A stretch of DNA of 64,000 nucleotides from Microbacterium sp. RU33B. GTDB taxonomy: Bacteria; Actinomycetota; Actinomycetes; Actinomycetales; Microbacteriaceae. Location of the stretch: the NCBI RefSeq assembly GCF_900155915.1, contig NZ_FTPO01000001.1:1302001-1366000 (forward strand), read 5' to 3'. The position numbers were made by a program, and so were the translations under genes. Positions within the stretch are counted from its first letter, which is position 1. Every line of letters begins with the position of its first letter. This document shows, one piece after another, positions 55,959-64,000 of the stretch. The notes below the pieces were generated by a model that was given only the letters and a program-made list of their open reading frames with translations, did not search any database and had not been told where the DNA came from.

Positions 55959-57197
55959 TCAGACCGACGCGAACGCGACGACGGCGTTGTGCCCGCCGAA
56001 GCCGAACGAGTTGCTGATCGCGAGCTGCTGCCCCGCGCCCAGGTCCTGCGTCTCGCCCGAGAGCCGGAAGGGAACCTCGGGGTCCTGCGTCGTGATGTTG
56101 ATCGTCGGCGGAGCGATGCGGTCGCGGATCGCGTAGATCGTGAAGATCGCCTCGAGCGCACCCGTGCCGCCCAGGAGGTGACCCGTCGACGCCTTCGTGG
56201 CGGAGACCGGGATGTCGTCGATCCGGTCGCCGAAGACGCTGTGCAGTGCGGTGTACTCGTTGGGGTCGCCGACCGGGGTCGACGTCGCGTGCGCGTTGAC
56301 GTGCGTGACGTCGTCGGGCGAGGCATCCGCCATCTGCAGGGCCATGCGCACGGCGCGTGCGGCACCGGTGCCCTCGGGATCGTTGGCGGTGATGTGGTAC
56401 GAATCGGCCGTGACGCCGCCACCGAGGACCTCGGCGTAGATCTTCGCTCCGCGCGCCTTCGCGTGCTCCTCGGTCTCGAGGATCAGCACGCCGGCGCCTT
56501 CGCCCATGACGAAGCCGTCACGGTCGATACTGCCGGGGCGCGACGCGTGCGCGGGATCGTCGTTGCGGCGGGAAAGGGCCTGCATCGACGCGAACGACGC
56601 GATCGTGATGGGGTGGATGGCCGCTTCGGTGCCGCCGGCGATGACGATGTCGGCGAGGCCGGAGCGCAGGTGCTCCACCGCGTTGACGATCGACTCCGTG
56701 CTCGACGCGCACGCGCTGGCCACGGTGCGGGCGAAAGCGCGCGCACCGAAGTGGAGGGAGAGGTTGCCGGCTGCGGCATTCGGCATGAGCATGGGCACCG
56801 TCATCGGCATGACGCGACGCGGTCCCTTCTCGCGAAGCGTGTCCCAGGCATCGAGCAGCGTCCAGACGCCGCCGATGCCGGTGGCGAAGTCGACACCGAG
56901 GCGCTCGGGGTCGACCTCGGGGCTGCCGGCGTCGGTCCAGGCCTCCTGTGCCGCCACGAGGGCGAGCTGCGACGACGGGTCGAGCCGCTTCGCGATCGGG
57001 CGCTCGAGGACCGTCTCCGGACGCACCAGGGCTTCGGCGGCGAAGGTGACGGGAAGCTGGTACTTCTCGACCCAGTCGTGCTCGAGCGTGCGGGCGCCGG
57101 ACGTCCCGGCGAGGAGAGCGGTCCAGCTGTCGGGGGCGGTGCCGCCGATGGGCGACGTCGCGCCGATGCCGGTGACGACGATGCGGGGCGTTGACAT
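55959..57197 (-). CDS. fabF: Beta-ketoacyl-ACP synthase II
   Basis: A 412-residue condensing enzyme that elongates acyl-ACP with malonyl-ACP. The catalytic triad is Cys163 (ASACASSTE), His303 (NAHATSTPVGD) and His340 (STGHLLGGTG), and the C-terminal NSFGFGGHN is present. Length is normal. It is the last gene of fabD-fabH-acpP-fabF; a 12-bp hairpin separates it from acpP, so its level may be lower than that of ACP. Confidence 0.96.
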   Translation of the reverse strand: MSTPRIVVTGIGATSPIGGTAPDSWTALLAGTSGARTLEHDWVEKYQLPVTFAAEALVRPETVLERPIAKRLDPSSQLALVAAQEAWTDAGSPEVDPERLGVDFATGIGGVWTLLDAWDTLREKGPRRVMPMTVPMLMPNAAAGNLSLHFGARAFARTVASACASSTESIVNAVEHLRSGLADIVIAGGTEAAIHPITIASFASMQALSRRNDDPAHASRPGSIDRDGFVMGEGAGVLILETEEHAKARGAKIYAEVLGGGVTADSYHITANDPEGTGAARAVRMALQMADASPDDVTHVNAHATSTPVGDPNEYTALHSVFGDRIDDIPVSATKASTGHLLGGTGALEAIFTIYAIRDRIAPPTINITTQDPEVPFRLSGETQDLGAGQQLAISNSFGFGGHNAVVAFASV

Positions 57198-57217
57198 GTG
57201 GTGGATCCTCTGTTGAC

Positions 57218-57252
57218 CCGGCAGGGACGTCCTGGCGGCGCGTCCCTGCCGG
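57218..57252 (-). terminator. Hairpin between acpP and fabF
   Basis: Perfect 12-bp arms (57218-57229 and 57241-57252) with an 11-base loop, starting eight bases after the acpP stop. It may attenuate readthrough into fabF or protect acpP mRNA. Confidence 0.7.
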
Positions 57253-57260
57253 AGCGGGTA

Positions 57261-57509
57261 CTACGCCTGGTTCGACGTGATGAACGTGACGGCGTCGCCG
57301 ACGAGCTTGAGGTTCTTGACCTCGTCGTCGGGGATCGTGACGCCGAACTTCTCTTCCGCGTTCACGACGATCGTCATCATCGAGATCGAGTCGATGTCGA
57401 GGTCGTCGGTGAAGGACTTCTCCATCGCGACCTCGTCGGCCGAGATGCCCGTCTCGTCGGTGATGAGTTCGGCGAGTCCTGCGAGGACCTCGTCGTTCGT
57501 GAATGCCAT
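57261..57509 (-). CDS. acpP: Acyl carrier protein
   Basis: An 82-residue acidic carrier protein of type II fatty acid synthesis. The phosphopantetheine serine is Ser41 in DLDIDSISMMTIV (the usual DSL reads DSI). AGGAGA precedes ATG 57509. Flanked by hairpins on both sides and with its own -10 upstream, so it may be expressed above its operon partners. Confidence 0.97.
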   Translation of the reverse strand: MAFTNDEVLAGLAELITDETGISADEVAMEKSFTDDLDIDSISMMTIVVNAEEKFGVTIPDDEVKNLKLVGDAVTFITSNQA

Positions 57510-57536
57510 GGGTTTCTCCTGTCTTTCGGGGTATCC

Positions 57537-57556
57537 CGCGACCCGGCCGGGTCGCG
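57537..57556 (-). promoter_or_regulatory. 20-bp perfect palindrome in the acpP leader
   Basis: CGCGACCCGGCCGGGTCGCG lies between a TAGACT -10 and the acpP ribosome site. It could be a 5' stabilising hairpin or a dimeric repressor site. Confidence 0.6.
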
Positions 57557-57559
57557 ATA

Positions 57560-57588
57560 AGTCTAGAACCGGGGTGGTGCGCGTCAGG
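57560..57588 (-). promoter_or_regulatory. Internal acpP promoter
   Basis: On the minus strand CCTGAC (57583-57588, over the fabH stop), 17 bases, TAGACT (57560-57565). The start would fall at the edge of the palindrome. Confidence 0.5.
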
Positions 57589-58585
57589 GGAGGACGACGA
57601 CCTGTGCCGCGTACACGAGGCCCGCGCCGAAGCCGATCTGGAGCGCGAGTCCGCCGCTGAGCTCGGGGTGCTCCTCGAGCAGGCGGTGGGCGGCGAGGGG
57701 CACCGACGCCGCCGACGTGTTGCCGGTGGTCTCGATGTCGCGCCCGATCACGACGGTGTCGGGGAGCCCCAGCTGCTTGGCGAACTCGTCGATGATGCGC
57801 ATGTTGGCCTGGTGGGGGATGAACGCGGCGAGATCGGATGCCTCGACCCCCGCGGCCTCCAGCGCCTGCCGCGCGACCTTCACCATCTCCCAGACGGCCC
57901 ACCGGAACACGGTGGGTCCCTCCTGGCGGAGCGTCGGCCACGGCGCTTCGCCGTCGCGGAACTGGGTGAGGGTGGCGTTCATGCCCACGGCGTCGGCCTT
58001 CGAGCCGTCGGAGCCCCACACGGTGGGTCCGATGCCGGGCGTGTCGCTCGGGCCGACGACGACCGCGCCCGCCCCGTCGCCGAGCAGGAACGAGATGCTG
58101 CGATCGGTGGGGTCGACGACGTCGCTGAGCTTCTCCGCACCGACGACGACGACGTGCGTCGCGGCGCCGCTGCGGATGAGCGCATCGGCCTGCGCGACGC
58201 CGTAGGCGAATCCGGCGCACGCGGCGTTCATGTCGTAGGCGGCAGCGGGATTGGCGCCCACCCGGTCGGCCACGATGGCGGCGACCGAGGGGGTCTGCTT
58301 CGGGTTGGAGATCGTCGCGACGATGACCGTGTCGATCTGATCGGCGGGGACGCCGGAGCGCTCGATCGCCTCGCGTGCGGCATCCGTCGCCAGATCGATC
58401 GCGCTCGTGTCCTTGTTCGCCCGCACGCGCGTGACGATGCCGGTGCGCTGGCGGATCCACTCGTCGCTCGAGTCGATCGGGCCGACGAGATCGTCGTTGG
58501 GCACGAAGTTCTCGCCTCGCGCCGCGCCGTACGAGTAGATGCGTGCGTGCGCGGCACCGGTGCGCTGCGTCAGGGGGGCGGTCAT
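57584..58585 (-). CDS. fabH: Beta-ketoacyl-ACP synthase III
   Basis: A 333-residue initiating condensing enzyme that joins acyl-CoA primers (branched-chain primers in many actinobacteria) with malonyl-ACP. The triad is Cys123 (NAACAGFAYG), His258 (IPHQANMRI) and Asn289 (TTGNTSAAS). ATG 58585 overlaps the fabD stop by four bases. Confidence 0.96.
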   Translation of the reverse strand: MTAPLTQRTGAAHARIYSYGAARGENFVPNDDLVGPIDSSDEWIRQRTGIVTRVRANKDTSAIDLATDAAREAIERSGVPADQIDTVIVATISNPKQTPSVAAIVADRVGANPAAAYDMNAACAGFAYGVAQADALIRSGAATHVVVVGAEKLSDVVDPTDRSISFLLGDGAGAVVVGPSDTPGIGPTVWGSDGSKADAVGMNATLTQFRDGEAPWPTLRQEGPTVFRWAVWEMVKVARQALEAAGVEASDLAAFIPHQANMRIIDEFAKQLGLPDTVVIGRDIETTGNTSAASVPLAAHRLLEEHPELSGGLALQIGFGAGLVYAAQVVVLP

Positions 58586-59493
58586 GCGGATGCTCCGATC
58601 AGGTCGGCGGCAGGCACGAGGTCTGCAGGGGTTTTGACGGCGACCGACGGGATGCCGCGCAGCGCGCGCTTGGCGAGCCCCACGAGCGTGCCGGCGGGCG
58701 CGAGTTCGACGATGCCCGTCGCACCGGCCTCGGCGAAGGAGGCCATGCACAGGTCCCATCGCACGGGTGAGGCGACCTGGTCGACGAGGAGGTCGCGGAA
58801 CGCGGCGCCCGAATCGACCGGCGAGCCGTCGCGGTTGGACCAGAGCGAGACGCCGGGGTCCGAAACGTCGACGGCTGCCGCGGCGGCACGCAGCTCCTCG
58901 ACGGCGGGTGCCATGTAGCGCGTGTGGAACGCGCCCGCGACCTGCAGCGGGATGACGCGGGTGCCTGGGACGGGCTCGGCGGCGAGAGCAGCCAGGGCGT
59001 CGAGTGAGCCGGCCGCCACGAGCTGGCCTCCGCCGTTGTAGTTGGCGGGAGTGAGGTCGAGCTCGGCGAGCCGCGCCACGACGGCGGCTTCGTCACCGCC
59101 GATGACGGCGCTCATTCCGGTCTTCTCGACGGCGGCCGCCTCGGCCATCGCGCGCCCGCGGATTCCGACGAGGCGCAGGGCATCCTCCTCGGAGAGGACG
59201 CCCGCCGCCGCAGCGGCCGCGAACTCGCCCACGGAGTGACCCGCGACGCCCGCCACTGCGGAGCGGTCGGTCAGGGCATTCCACGACAGCAGCGACGCCG
59301 CGACGATGAGCGGCTGAGCGACCTGCGTGTCACGGATGCGGTCGGCGTCCCACTCCGTCCCCGCGGCGACGAGATCGACACCAGACCACTCCGAGTAGGC
59401 GGCGAGTCGATCGGCCGCGCCGTCGAGCTCCAGCCACGGAACGAGGAACCCGGGGGACTGCGAGCCCTGTCCGGGGAAGACCGAAATGATCAT
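58582..59493 (-). CDS. fabD: Malonyl-CoA:ACP transacylase
   Basis: A 303-residue acyltransferase loading malonate on ACP. The nucleophile is Ser87 in GVAGHSVGEFAAA, the histidine is His190 (AGAFHTRYM), and FPGQGSQSPG opens the protein. GGAGG eight bases before ATG 59493 decides the start. First gene of the fab operon, 85 bases after the FasR-like regulator. Confidence 0.96.
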   Translation of the reverse strand: MIISVFPGQGSQSPGFLVPWLELDGAADRLAAYSEWSGVDLVAAGTEWDADRIRDTQVAQPLIVAASLLSWNALTDRSAVAGVAGHSVGEFAAAAAAGVLSEEDALRLVGIRGRAMAEAAAVEKTGMSAVIGGDEAAVVARLAELDLTPANYNGGGQLVAAGSLDALAALAAEPVPGTRVIPLQVAGAFHTRYMAPAVEELRAAAAAVDVSDPGVSLWSNRDGSPVDSGAAFRDLLVDQVASPVRWDLCMASFAEAGATGIVELAPAGTLVGLAKRALRGIPSVAVKTPADLVPAADLIGASA

Positions 59494-59538
59494 CTGACCA
59501 TCCTCCCAAGGATTGCGTGCATCGATCTGGCGATCACG

Positions 59539-59565
59539 GCACAAGAATGCGCGGATGCTTTGTGC
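59539..59565 (-). promoter_or_regulatory. Inverted repeat in the fabD upstream region
   Basis: GCACAA, 15 bases, TTGTGC, about 45 bases before fabD. A candidate operator for the FasR-like regulator encoded just upstream; I know of no consensus to test it against. Confidence 0.35.
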
Positions 59566-59578
59566 GCGGCGTACAGAC

Positions 59579-60802
59579 TCACGGCCCGCCGCGGCGGGAC
59601 CCGGCGGCAGGACGGCGTCGAGTGGCCTCCGTGCCGATGGATCCGAGGATGAGCGCCGTCTGCAGGATCAGCGCTTCCCGAGGGCCGGTGGCATCCCATC
59701 CGATGACCTCCGACACGCGCTTCAGGCGGTAGCGCACAGTATTGGGATGCACGAACAGCTCACGGGCCGTCGCCTCGAGCGACCGCCCGTTGTCGAGGTA
59801 GCTCCACAGCGTCGCCACGAGATCGGTGCTGTGAGCCTGGAGCGGCCGGAAGATGCGCTCCACGAGCGTGACCTTCGCCAGCGGATCGCCCGCCAGTGCG
59901 CGCTCGGGAAGCAGATCGTCGGCTTCCACGGGTCGGGGGGCATGGCGCCAGGCCTTGGCCACCGCGAAGCCCGCCAGAGCCGCGCGGGCGCTCTGACCGG
60001 CGTCCACGAGCGCCGGGACGGGCGGTCCGAGGACGAGATACCCCTGGCCGAAGCCGGGCTCGAGCCGCCGCGCGATCTCGATGAAGGGGATCTCGGTGAG
60101 CGGCTCCTCGGTGCGCGAAGACAGATCGGCCCGACCGATCACCAGCACGAGTCGTGAGCCCTGGACGCCGATCAGCACGTCGACGCCGAGCTTGCGCGCC
60201 GTGCGGCGCAGCTGATCGACGTCGAACTGGGGCGGAGTGGTGCCCACGAGCACGGCGACCTCGCCGTGGCCGTGCCAGCCGAGCGCGGCGATGCGGCTGG
60301 GGAGCTCGTCATCCGCCTCGCCCGTGAGGATCGAGTCGACCACGAGCGCCTCGAGCCGAGCATCCCAGAGTCCTCGCGCCTCAGCGGCGCGGGCGTACAC
60401 GTCAGCGGCGGCGAAGGCGACCTCGCGCGAGTACAGCAGGATCGCCTCACGCAGGTCTTCGCCCTTGCCGGCGAGCCGCTCCTCCGTCACCTCCACGGTG
60501 GCGCGGATCAACTGCAGCGTCTGCTGCAGACTCACGCTGCGCAGCAGTTCGCGCGGCGCGGCGAGGAAGACGTCTGCGGCGATCCACGGCGTCGACTGCG
60601 GGTCGTCGTACCACTGGATGAACGACGAGATGCCCGCCTGCGCGACCAGCCCCACAGCGGAGCGGCGCGCAGGCGGCATGTCGGCGTACCAGGGGAGCGA
60701 CTCCTCGAGCCGGTTGATCGTGGCCGTCGCGAGATCGCCCGAGATGCGTCGCAGCCACGCGAGCTTCTCGGCCTTGTCGCTCGGCGTCGAGCTGTCCGCC
60801 AT
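59579..60802 (-). CDS. PucR/CdaR-type regulator, FasR-like
   Basis: A 407-residue regulator with a large N-terminal ligand-type region and a C-terminal PucR helix-turn-helix (LDNGRSLEATARELFVHPNTVRYRLKRVSEVIG, about residues 345-378, in pieces). The position directly upstream of fabD-fabH-acpP-fabF matches FasR of Streptomyces coelicolor, an activator of the fab operon. The ATG lies eight bases after the aceE stop, so the regulator is co-transcribed with pyruvate dehydrogenase E1. FasR identity is inferred from context and HTH type. Confidence 0.87.
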   Translation of the reverse strand: MADSSTPSDKAEKLAWLRRISGDLATATINRLEESLPWYADMPPARRSAVGLVAQAGISSFIQWYDDPQSTPWIAADVFLAAPRELLRSVSLQQTLQLIRATVEVTEERLAGKGEDLREAILLYSREVAFAAADVYARAAEARGLWDARLEALVVDSILTGEADDELPSRIAALGWHGHGEVAVLVGTTPPQFDVDQLRRTARKLGVDVLIGVQGSRLVLVIGRADLSSRTEEPLTEIPFIEIARRLEPGFGQGYLVLGPPVPALVDAGQSARAALAGFAVAKAWRHAPRPVEADDLLPERALAGDPLAKVTLVERIFRPLQAHSTDLVATLWSYLDNGRSLEATARELFVHPNTVRYRLKRVSEVIGWDATGPREALILQTALILGSIGTEATRRRPAAGSRRGGP

Positions 60803-60810
60803 CCGCTGGA

Positions 60811-63540
60811 TCAGCTCTCGCCGCCCGCGTTGCCGCTGGTGCCGGCCGACACATCGTGCAGACGGTACTTGTCGATCGCCTGCTGCGAGAGGCCGCGGTC
60901 GACCGCGCCCTCGTCGGCGAGCGACTGCAGCGTGCGCACGACCACCGACGGACCGTCGATCTTGAAGAAGCGACGTGCCGCGGCCCGCGTGTCGGAGAAG
61001 CCGAACCCGTCGGCGCCGAGCGCCGCGAAGCGCTGCGGGACCCACGGCCGGATCTGATCCTGCACGGCGTGCATGAAGTCGCTGACGGCGATCACCGGAC
61101 CCTGCGCATCGCGCAGCTTCTCGGTGAGGTACGCCGTGCGCGGCTCTTCGCTCGGGTGCAGGAAGTTGTGCTCGTCGGCGGCGAGGCCGTCGCGGCGCAG
61201 CTCCGTCCACGACGTGACCGACCACACGTCGGCGATCACGCCCCAGTCGTTCTTGAGCAGCGTCTGGGCCTCGAGCGCCCACTGCACGCCGACACCCGAG
61301 GCGAGGAGCTGGACGCGGGGTCCGTCTCCCTCGCCCACGGAGATGCGATGGATGCCGCGGACGATGCCGTCCACGTCCACGTTCTCGGGCTCGGCCGGCT
61401 GCACGTAGGGCTCGTTGTACACCGTGACGTAGTACATGACGTCGGGGTCGGGGTGGTTTCCGCCGTACATGCGCTCCAGGCCCGAGCGCACGATGTGGGC
61501 GATCTCGTAGCCGAAAGCGGGGTCGTACGACACCGTGGCGGGGTTGGTCGAGGCGAGCAGGTGCGAGTGGCCGTCGGCGTGCTGGAGGCCCTCACCCGTC
61601 AGGGTGGTGCGGCCCGCCGTCGCGCCGATGATGAAGCCGCGCGCCATCTGGTCGCCGGCAGCCCACTGCGCGTCGCCCGTGCGCTGGAACCCGAACATCG
61701 AGTAGAAGACGTAGATCGGGATCAGCGGCTCGCCGTGCGTCGCGTACGACGTGCCGGTGCCGGTGAACGCCGCCACGGCACCCGCCTCGTTGATGCCGAC
61801 GTGCATGATCTGGCCCTGCGGGCTCTCCTTGTAGGCCAGGAGGAGCTCACGGTCGACCGAGGTGTAGTTCTGGCCGTTCGGGTTGTAGATCTTCGCGGTC
61901 GGGAAGAACGCGTCGATGCCGAACGTGCGGGCCTCGTCGGGGATGATCGGCACGATGCGGTGGCCGAAGTCCTTCGCGCGCAGGAGGTCCTTCAGCAGAC
62001 GCACGAAGGCCATCGTTGTGGCGACCTCCTGCGTGCCGGAGCCCTTCTTCGGCAGTGCGTACACGCTGTCGTCGGGGAGGGTGATCGGCACGTTCGTGAC
62101 GCGGCGCTCGGGGAGGAATCCGCCGAGTGCGCGGCGACGCTCGAGCATGTACTGGATCGTCTCGTCCTGCGCGCCGGGGTTGTAGTACGGCGGCAGGTAC
62201 GGGTTCTCCTCGAGCTGGGCGTCGGAGACCGGGATGCGCATCGAGTCGCGGAAGTGCTTGAGATCCTCGAGGGTCATCTTCTTCATCTGGTGGGTCGCGT
62301 TGCGGCCCTCGAAGTGGTGGCCCAGGCCGTAGCCCTTGATCGTCTTGGCCAGGATGACGGTGGGCTGGCCCTTGTGCTCCGTAGCCGTCTTGTAGGCCGC
62401 GTAGACCTTCTGGTAGTCGAGCCCGCCGCGGCGGAGCTTCCCCCAGATGTCGTCGTCGGACCAGTCCTTCACCATGGCGGCCGTGCGCTCGTCACGGGCG
62501 AAGAAGTGATCGCGGATGAACTTGCCGTCCTCCGCGCGGTACGTCTGGAAGTCGCCGTCGGGGGTCGAGTTCATGAGGCGCACGAGGGCGCCGTCGTCGT
62601 CCTTCTCGAGCAGCTCGTCCCAGCCACGGCCCCAGACGACCTTGATGACGTTCCAGCCGGCACCGCGGAAGAAGCTCTCCAGCTCCTGGATGATCTTGCC
62701 GTTGCCGCGCACCGGGCCGTCGAGGCGCTGGAGGTTGCAGTTGACGACGAAGGTCAGGTTGTCGAGGCCCTCGTTCGCTGCGACCTGCAGCTGGCCGCGG
62801 CTCTCCACCTCGTCCATCTCGCCGTCGCCGAGGAAGGCCCAGACGCGCGATTCGGAACGGTCGAGGATGCCCCGGTTGGTGAGGTACTTGTTCGTCATCG
62901 CCTGGTACACGGCGTTGATCGGACCGAGACCCATCGACACGGTCGGGAACTGCCAGTAGTCCGGCATGAGGCGCGGGTGCGGGTACGACGAGATGCCCTC
63001 GGGCGCCCGCGACTTCTCCTGACGGAACCCGTCGAGCTGCGCTTCGCTGAGGCGGCCCTCGAGGAACGAGCGGGCGTAGATGCCGGGGGAGGCGTGGCCC
63101 TGGATGAAGATCTGGTCGCCGCCGGTGGGATCGTCGAGGCCGCGGAAGAAGTGGTTGAAGCCCACTTCGTACAGCGAGGCCGACGACGCGTAGGTCGAGA
63201 TGTGACCGCCGACGCCGATGCCGGGGCGCTGCGCGCGGTGAACCGTCATCGCGGCGTTCCAGCGGAGCCAGCGGCGATAGCGGCGCTCGACCTCTTCGTC
63301 ACCGGGGAACTCGGGTTCGTTCTCCGGCGCGATCGTGTTGATGTAGTCGGTCGTCGGAACCTGCGGCACGTTGAGCTGCAGCTCGTGCGACGTGTGCAGG
63401 AGGCTCAGCATGATCTCGCGGCCGCGGCCGGAGCCCTTGGCGTCGACGAGCTGCTGGAGCGACTCCTGCCACTCCGCCGTCTCGTCGGGATCGCTGTCGA
63501 GGGGGCCCTGGGAGTACGGATCCTGGTCGTTGACAGTCAC
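60811..63540 (-). CDS. aceE: Pyruvate dehydrogenase E1 component, homodimeric
   Basis: A 909-residue thiamine-diphosphate enzyme that decarboxylates pyruvate and feeds acetyl groups to E2, making acetyl-CoA. The TPP motif starts [19 protein letters not shown] at residue 238 and ends near [27 protein letters not shown] and [15 protein letters not shown] match AceE. AAAGG supports GTG 63540. Preceded by a leader with a five-codon uORF and a hairpin, and followed by the FasR-like gene. Confidence 0.97.
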   Translation of the reverse strand: MTVNDQDPYSQGPLDSDPDETAEWQESLQQLVDAKGSGRGREIMLSLLHTSHELQLNVPQVPTTDYINTIAPENEPEFPGDEEVERRYRRWLRWNAAMTVHRAQRPGIGVGGHISTYASSASLYEVGFNHFFRGLDDPTGGDQIFIQGHASPGIYARSFLEGRLSEAQLDGFRQEKSRAPEGISSYPHPRLMPDYWQFPTVSMGLGPINAVYQAMTNKYLTNRGILDRSESRVWAFLGDGEMDEVESRGQLQVAANEGLDNLTFVVNCNLQRLDGPVRGNGKIIQELESFFRGAGWNVIKVVWGRGWDELLEKDDDGALVRLMNSTPDGDFQTYRAEDGKFIRDHFFARDERTAAMVKDWSDDDIWGKLRRGGLDYQKVYAAYKTATEHKGQPTVILAKTIKGYGLGHHFEGRNATHQMKKMTLEDLKHFRDSMRIPVSDAQLEENPYLPPYYNPGAQDETIQYMLERRRALGGFLPERRVTNVPITLPDDSVYALPKKGSGTQEVATTMAFVRLLKDLLRAKDFGHRIVPIIPDEARTFGIDAFFPTAKIYNPNGQNYTSVDRELLLAYKESPQGQIMHVGINEAGAVAAFTGTGTSYATHGEPLIPIYVFYSMFGFQRTGDAQWAAGDQMARGFIIGATAGRTTLTGEGLQHADGHSHLLASTNPATVSYDPAFGYEIAHIVRSGLERMYGGNHPDPDVMYYVTVYNEPYVQPAEPENVDVDGIVRGIHRISVGEGDGPRVQLLASGVGVQWALEAQTLLKNDWGVIADVWSVTSWTELRRDGLAADEHNFLHPSEEPRTAYLTEKLRDAQGPVIAVSDFMHAVQDQIRPWVPQRFAALGADGFGFSDTRAAARRFFKIDGPSVVVRTLQSLADEGAVDRGLSQQAIDKYRLHDVSAGTSGNAGGES

Positions 63541-63557
63541 AAGAGACCTTTCGTCAT

Positions 63558-63574
63558 CTGGCAGGTCATGCCAG
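63558..63574 (-). promoter_or_regulatory. Hairpin in the aceE leader
   Basis: CTGGCA-TGACC-TGCCAG on the minus strand, a perfect 6-bp stem just upstream of the aceE ribosome site, a position where it could affect translation start. Confidence 0.45.
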
Positions 63575-63605
63575 GGAATGGGGCTTCTGATGCGCGTGGC
63601 TTTGT

Positions 63606-63623
63606 TCAGCACGCACAACGCAT
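63606..63623 (-). CDS. Cysteine-containing uORF in the aceE leader (MRCAC)
   Basis: ATG CGT TGT GCG TGC TGA, eight bases after a TAGGCT -10, so probably leaderless. Two of its five residues are cysteine. It resembles the leaderless cysteine-rich uORFs reported as cysteine sensors in mycobacteria, but there is no other support. Confidence 0.35.
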   Translation of the reverse strand: MRCAC

Positions 63624-63631
63624 CGGTAATC

Positions 63632-63637
63632 AGCCTA
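63632..63637 (-). promoter_or_regulatory. -10 element of aceE
   Basis: TAGGCT on the minus strand, giving a leader of about 85 bases before the aceE GTG. Confidence 0.55.
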
Positions 63638-63670
63638 GCGACTCCCGGAGGTCGCGGAACGGATATGCGG

Positions 63671-63743
63671 TGGGCCCTGCCGGGATCGAACCGACGACAT
63701 CCACGGTGTAAACGTGGCGCTCTACCAGCTGAGCTAAAGGCCC
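63671..63743 (-). tRNA. tRNA-Val (TAC)
   Basis: A 73-base cloverleaf: acceptor GGGCCTT with AGGGCCC (one G-U), anticodon arm CCACG-TTTACAC-CGTGG with anticodon TAC, T loop TTCGATC, discriminator A, no encoded CCA. Confidence 0.96.
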
Positions 63744-63751
63744 GCGCCCCG

Positions 63752-63757
63752 ATTCTA
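63752..63757 (-). promoter_or_regulatory. -10 element of tRNA-Val
   Basis: TAGAAT on the minus strand, eight bases before the mature tRNA. Confidence 0.6.
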
Positions 63758-63802
63758 GGGCCGTCGCGTCGCGAGGCATCCCGCTGCGTCATCCGGATCT
63801 GA

Positions 63803-63808
63803 CAGGAT
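63803..63808 (+). promoter_or_regulatory. Possible -10 of mgtE
   Basis: CAGGAT, six bases, ATG 63815. Confidence 0.35.
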
Positions 63809-63814
63809 GCGCGC

Positions 63815-64000
63815 ATGGACGAAGAATTCGACGCGTTCTCCGCATCCCTCGCCGCTCCTCTCCGGCGGCGCGATCTCGCCGCCCTCTCGGAGCTCATCGC
63901 CGAGCACGATGCCGTCATGCTCGTGCGCCAGCTCGAGCGCGAGGACGCCGCGGATCGTGCGGTGATCTACCGGCTGCTGCCGCGGGATCGCGCGCTCGAG
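63815..64000 (+). CDS. mgtE: MgtE-like magnesium transporter, N-terminal 62 codons only
   Basis: The window ends inside this gene. The visible 62 residues contain [20 protein letters not shown] followed by [20 protein letters not shown], the repeating helical pattern of the MgtE cytoplasmic N domain that senses Mg2+. The CBS and membrane domains would lie beyond the window. Identity rests on this one domain; a CBS-regulated homologue is possible. Confidence 0.65.
   Translation, partial: MDEEFDAFSASLAAPLRRRDLAALSELIAEHDAVMLVRQLEREDAADRAVIYRLLPRDRALE

Noticed and set aside
60856..63711. 951-codon plus-strand frame opposite aceE
   Set aside because: Composition is that of a reverse-complement shadow; aceE is certain.

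Overview
The window is 64 kb of dense, high-GC (about 70 %) actinobacterial chromosome. Its gene order, frequent GTG starts, DnaJ2/HrcA pair, DUF3145 and DUF1990 proteins and PucR-type regulator next to a fabD-fabH-acpP-fabF operon point to Microbacteriaceae, most likely Microbacterium or a close relative. That placement is inferred from content; no 16S rRNA gene is present. A recurring promoter style is a TAnnnT -10 hexamer followed by about 6 nt and then directly ATG or GTG, so many genes here appear to be transcribed without a 5' leader.

Layout. 1-15.7 kb: an App1-like gene (cut by the window edge) and dedA, then divergently pabB, leuS with a small upstream ORF, comEA-comEC, holA, rpsT, an alpha/beta hydrolase, a secreted ExeM/NucH-type nuclease, lepA and a DUF1990 gene. 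15.7-24.2 kb: the conserved hemW, hrcA (with CIRCE), dnaJ2, rsmE, HIT, phoH, ybeY, CorC/HlyC and era cluster, most genes overlapping by a few bases.

24.2-37.8 kb: an accessory block between era and leuA, read as a defence island. It holds type I restriction-modification genes hsdM-hsdS and, separately, a HsdR with a PD-ExK nuclease. Between them lie three genes on the other strand: a membrane protein, a DUF2510-PASTA-Ltp-repeat surface protein and a DUF222-HNH protein. Beyond hsdR is a two-gene unit encoding a caspase-like CHAT protease and a GHSFG serine hydrolase, then a lipoprotein. Dispersed 22-bp repeats flank hsdMS and one is inserted in frame inside hsdM. The CHAT-hydrolase pair is my best candidate for an undescribed system.

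37.8-55.8 kb: leuA preceded by a leaderless Leu-Leu-Leu leader peptide and attenuator-like structures, then a TRIC channel, recO, uppS, a large repeat-rich cell-wall-anchored protein (LSATG), a FrnE/DsbA-like protein, glutathione peroxidase, dusB, dgt, dnaG, an ABC ATPase lacking key catalytic residues, tRNA-Asn, def, a DMT transporter, tRNA-Met and DUF3145. 55.9-64 kb: the fatty-acid operon fabD-fabH-acpP-fabF (minus strand) downstream of aceE and a FasR-like regulator, linking pyruvate dehydrogenase to fatty acid synthesis; then tRNA-Val and the start of mgtE.
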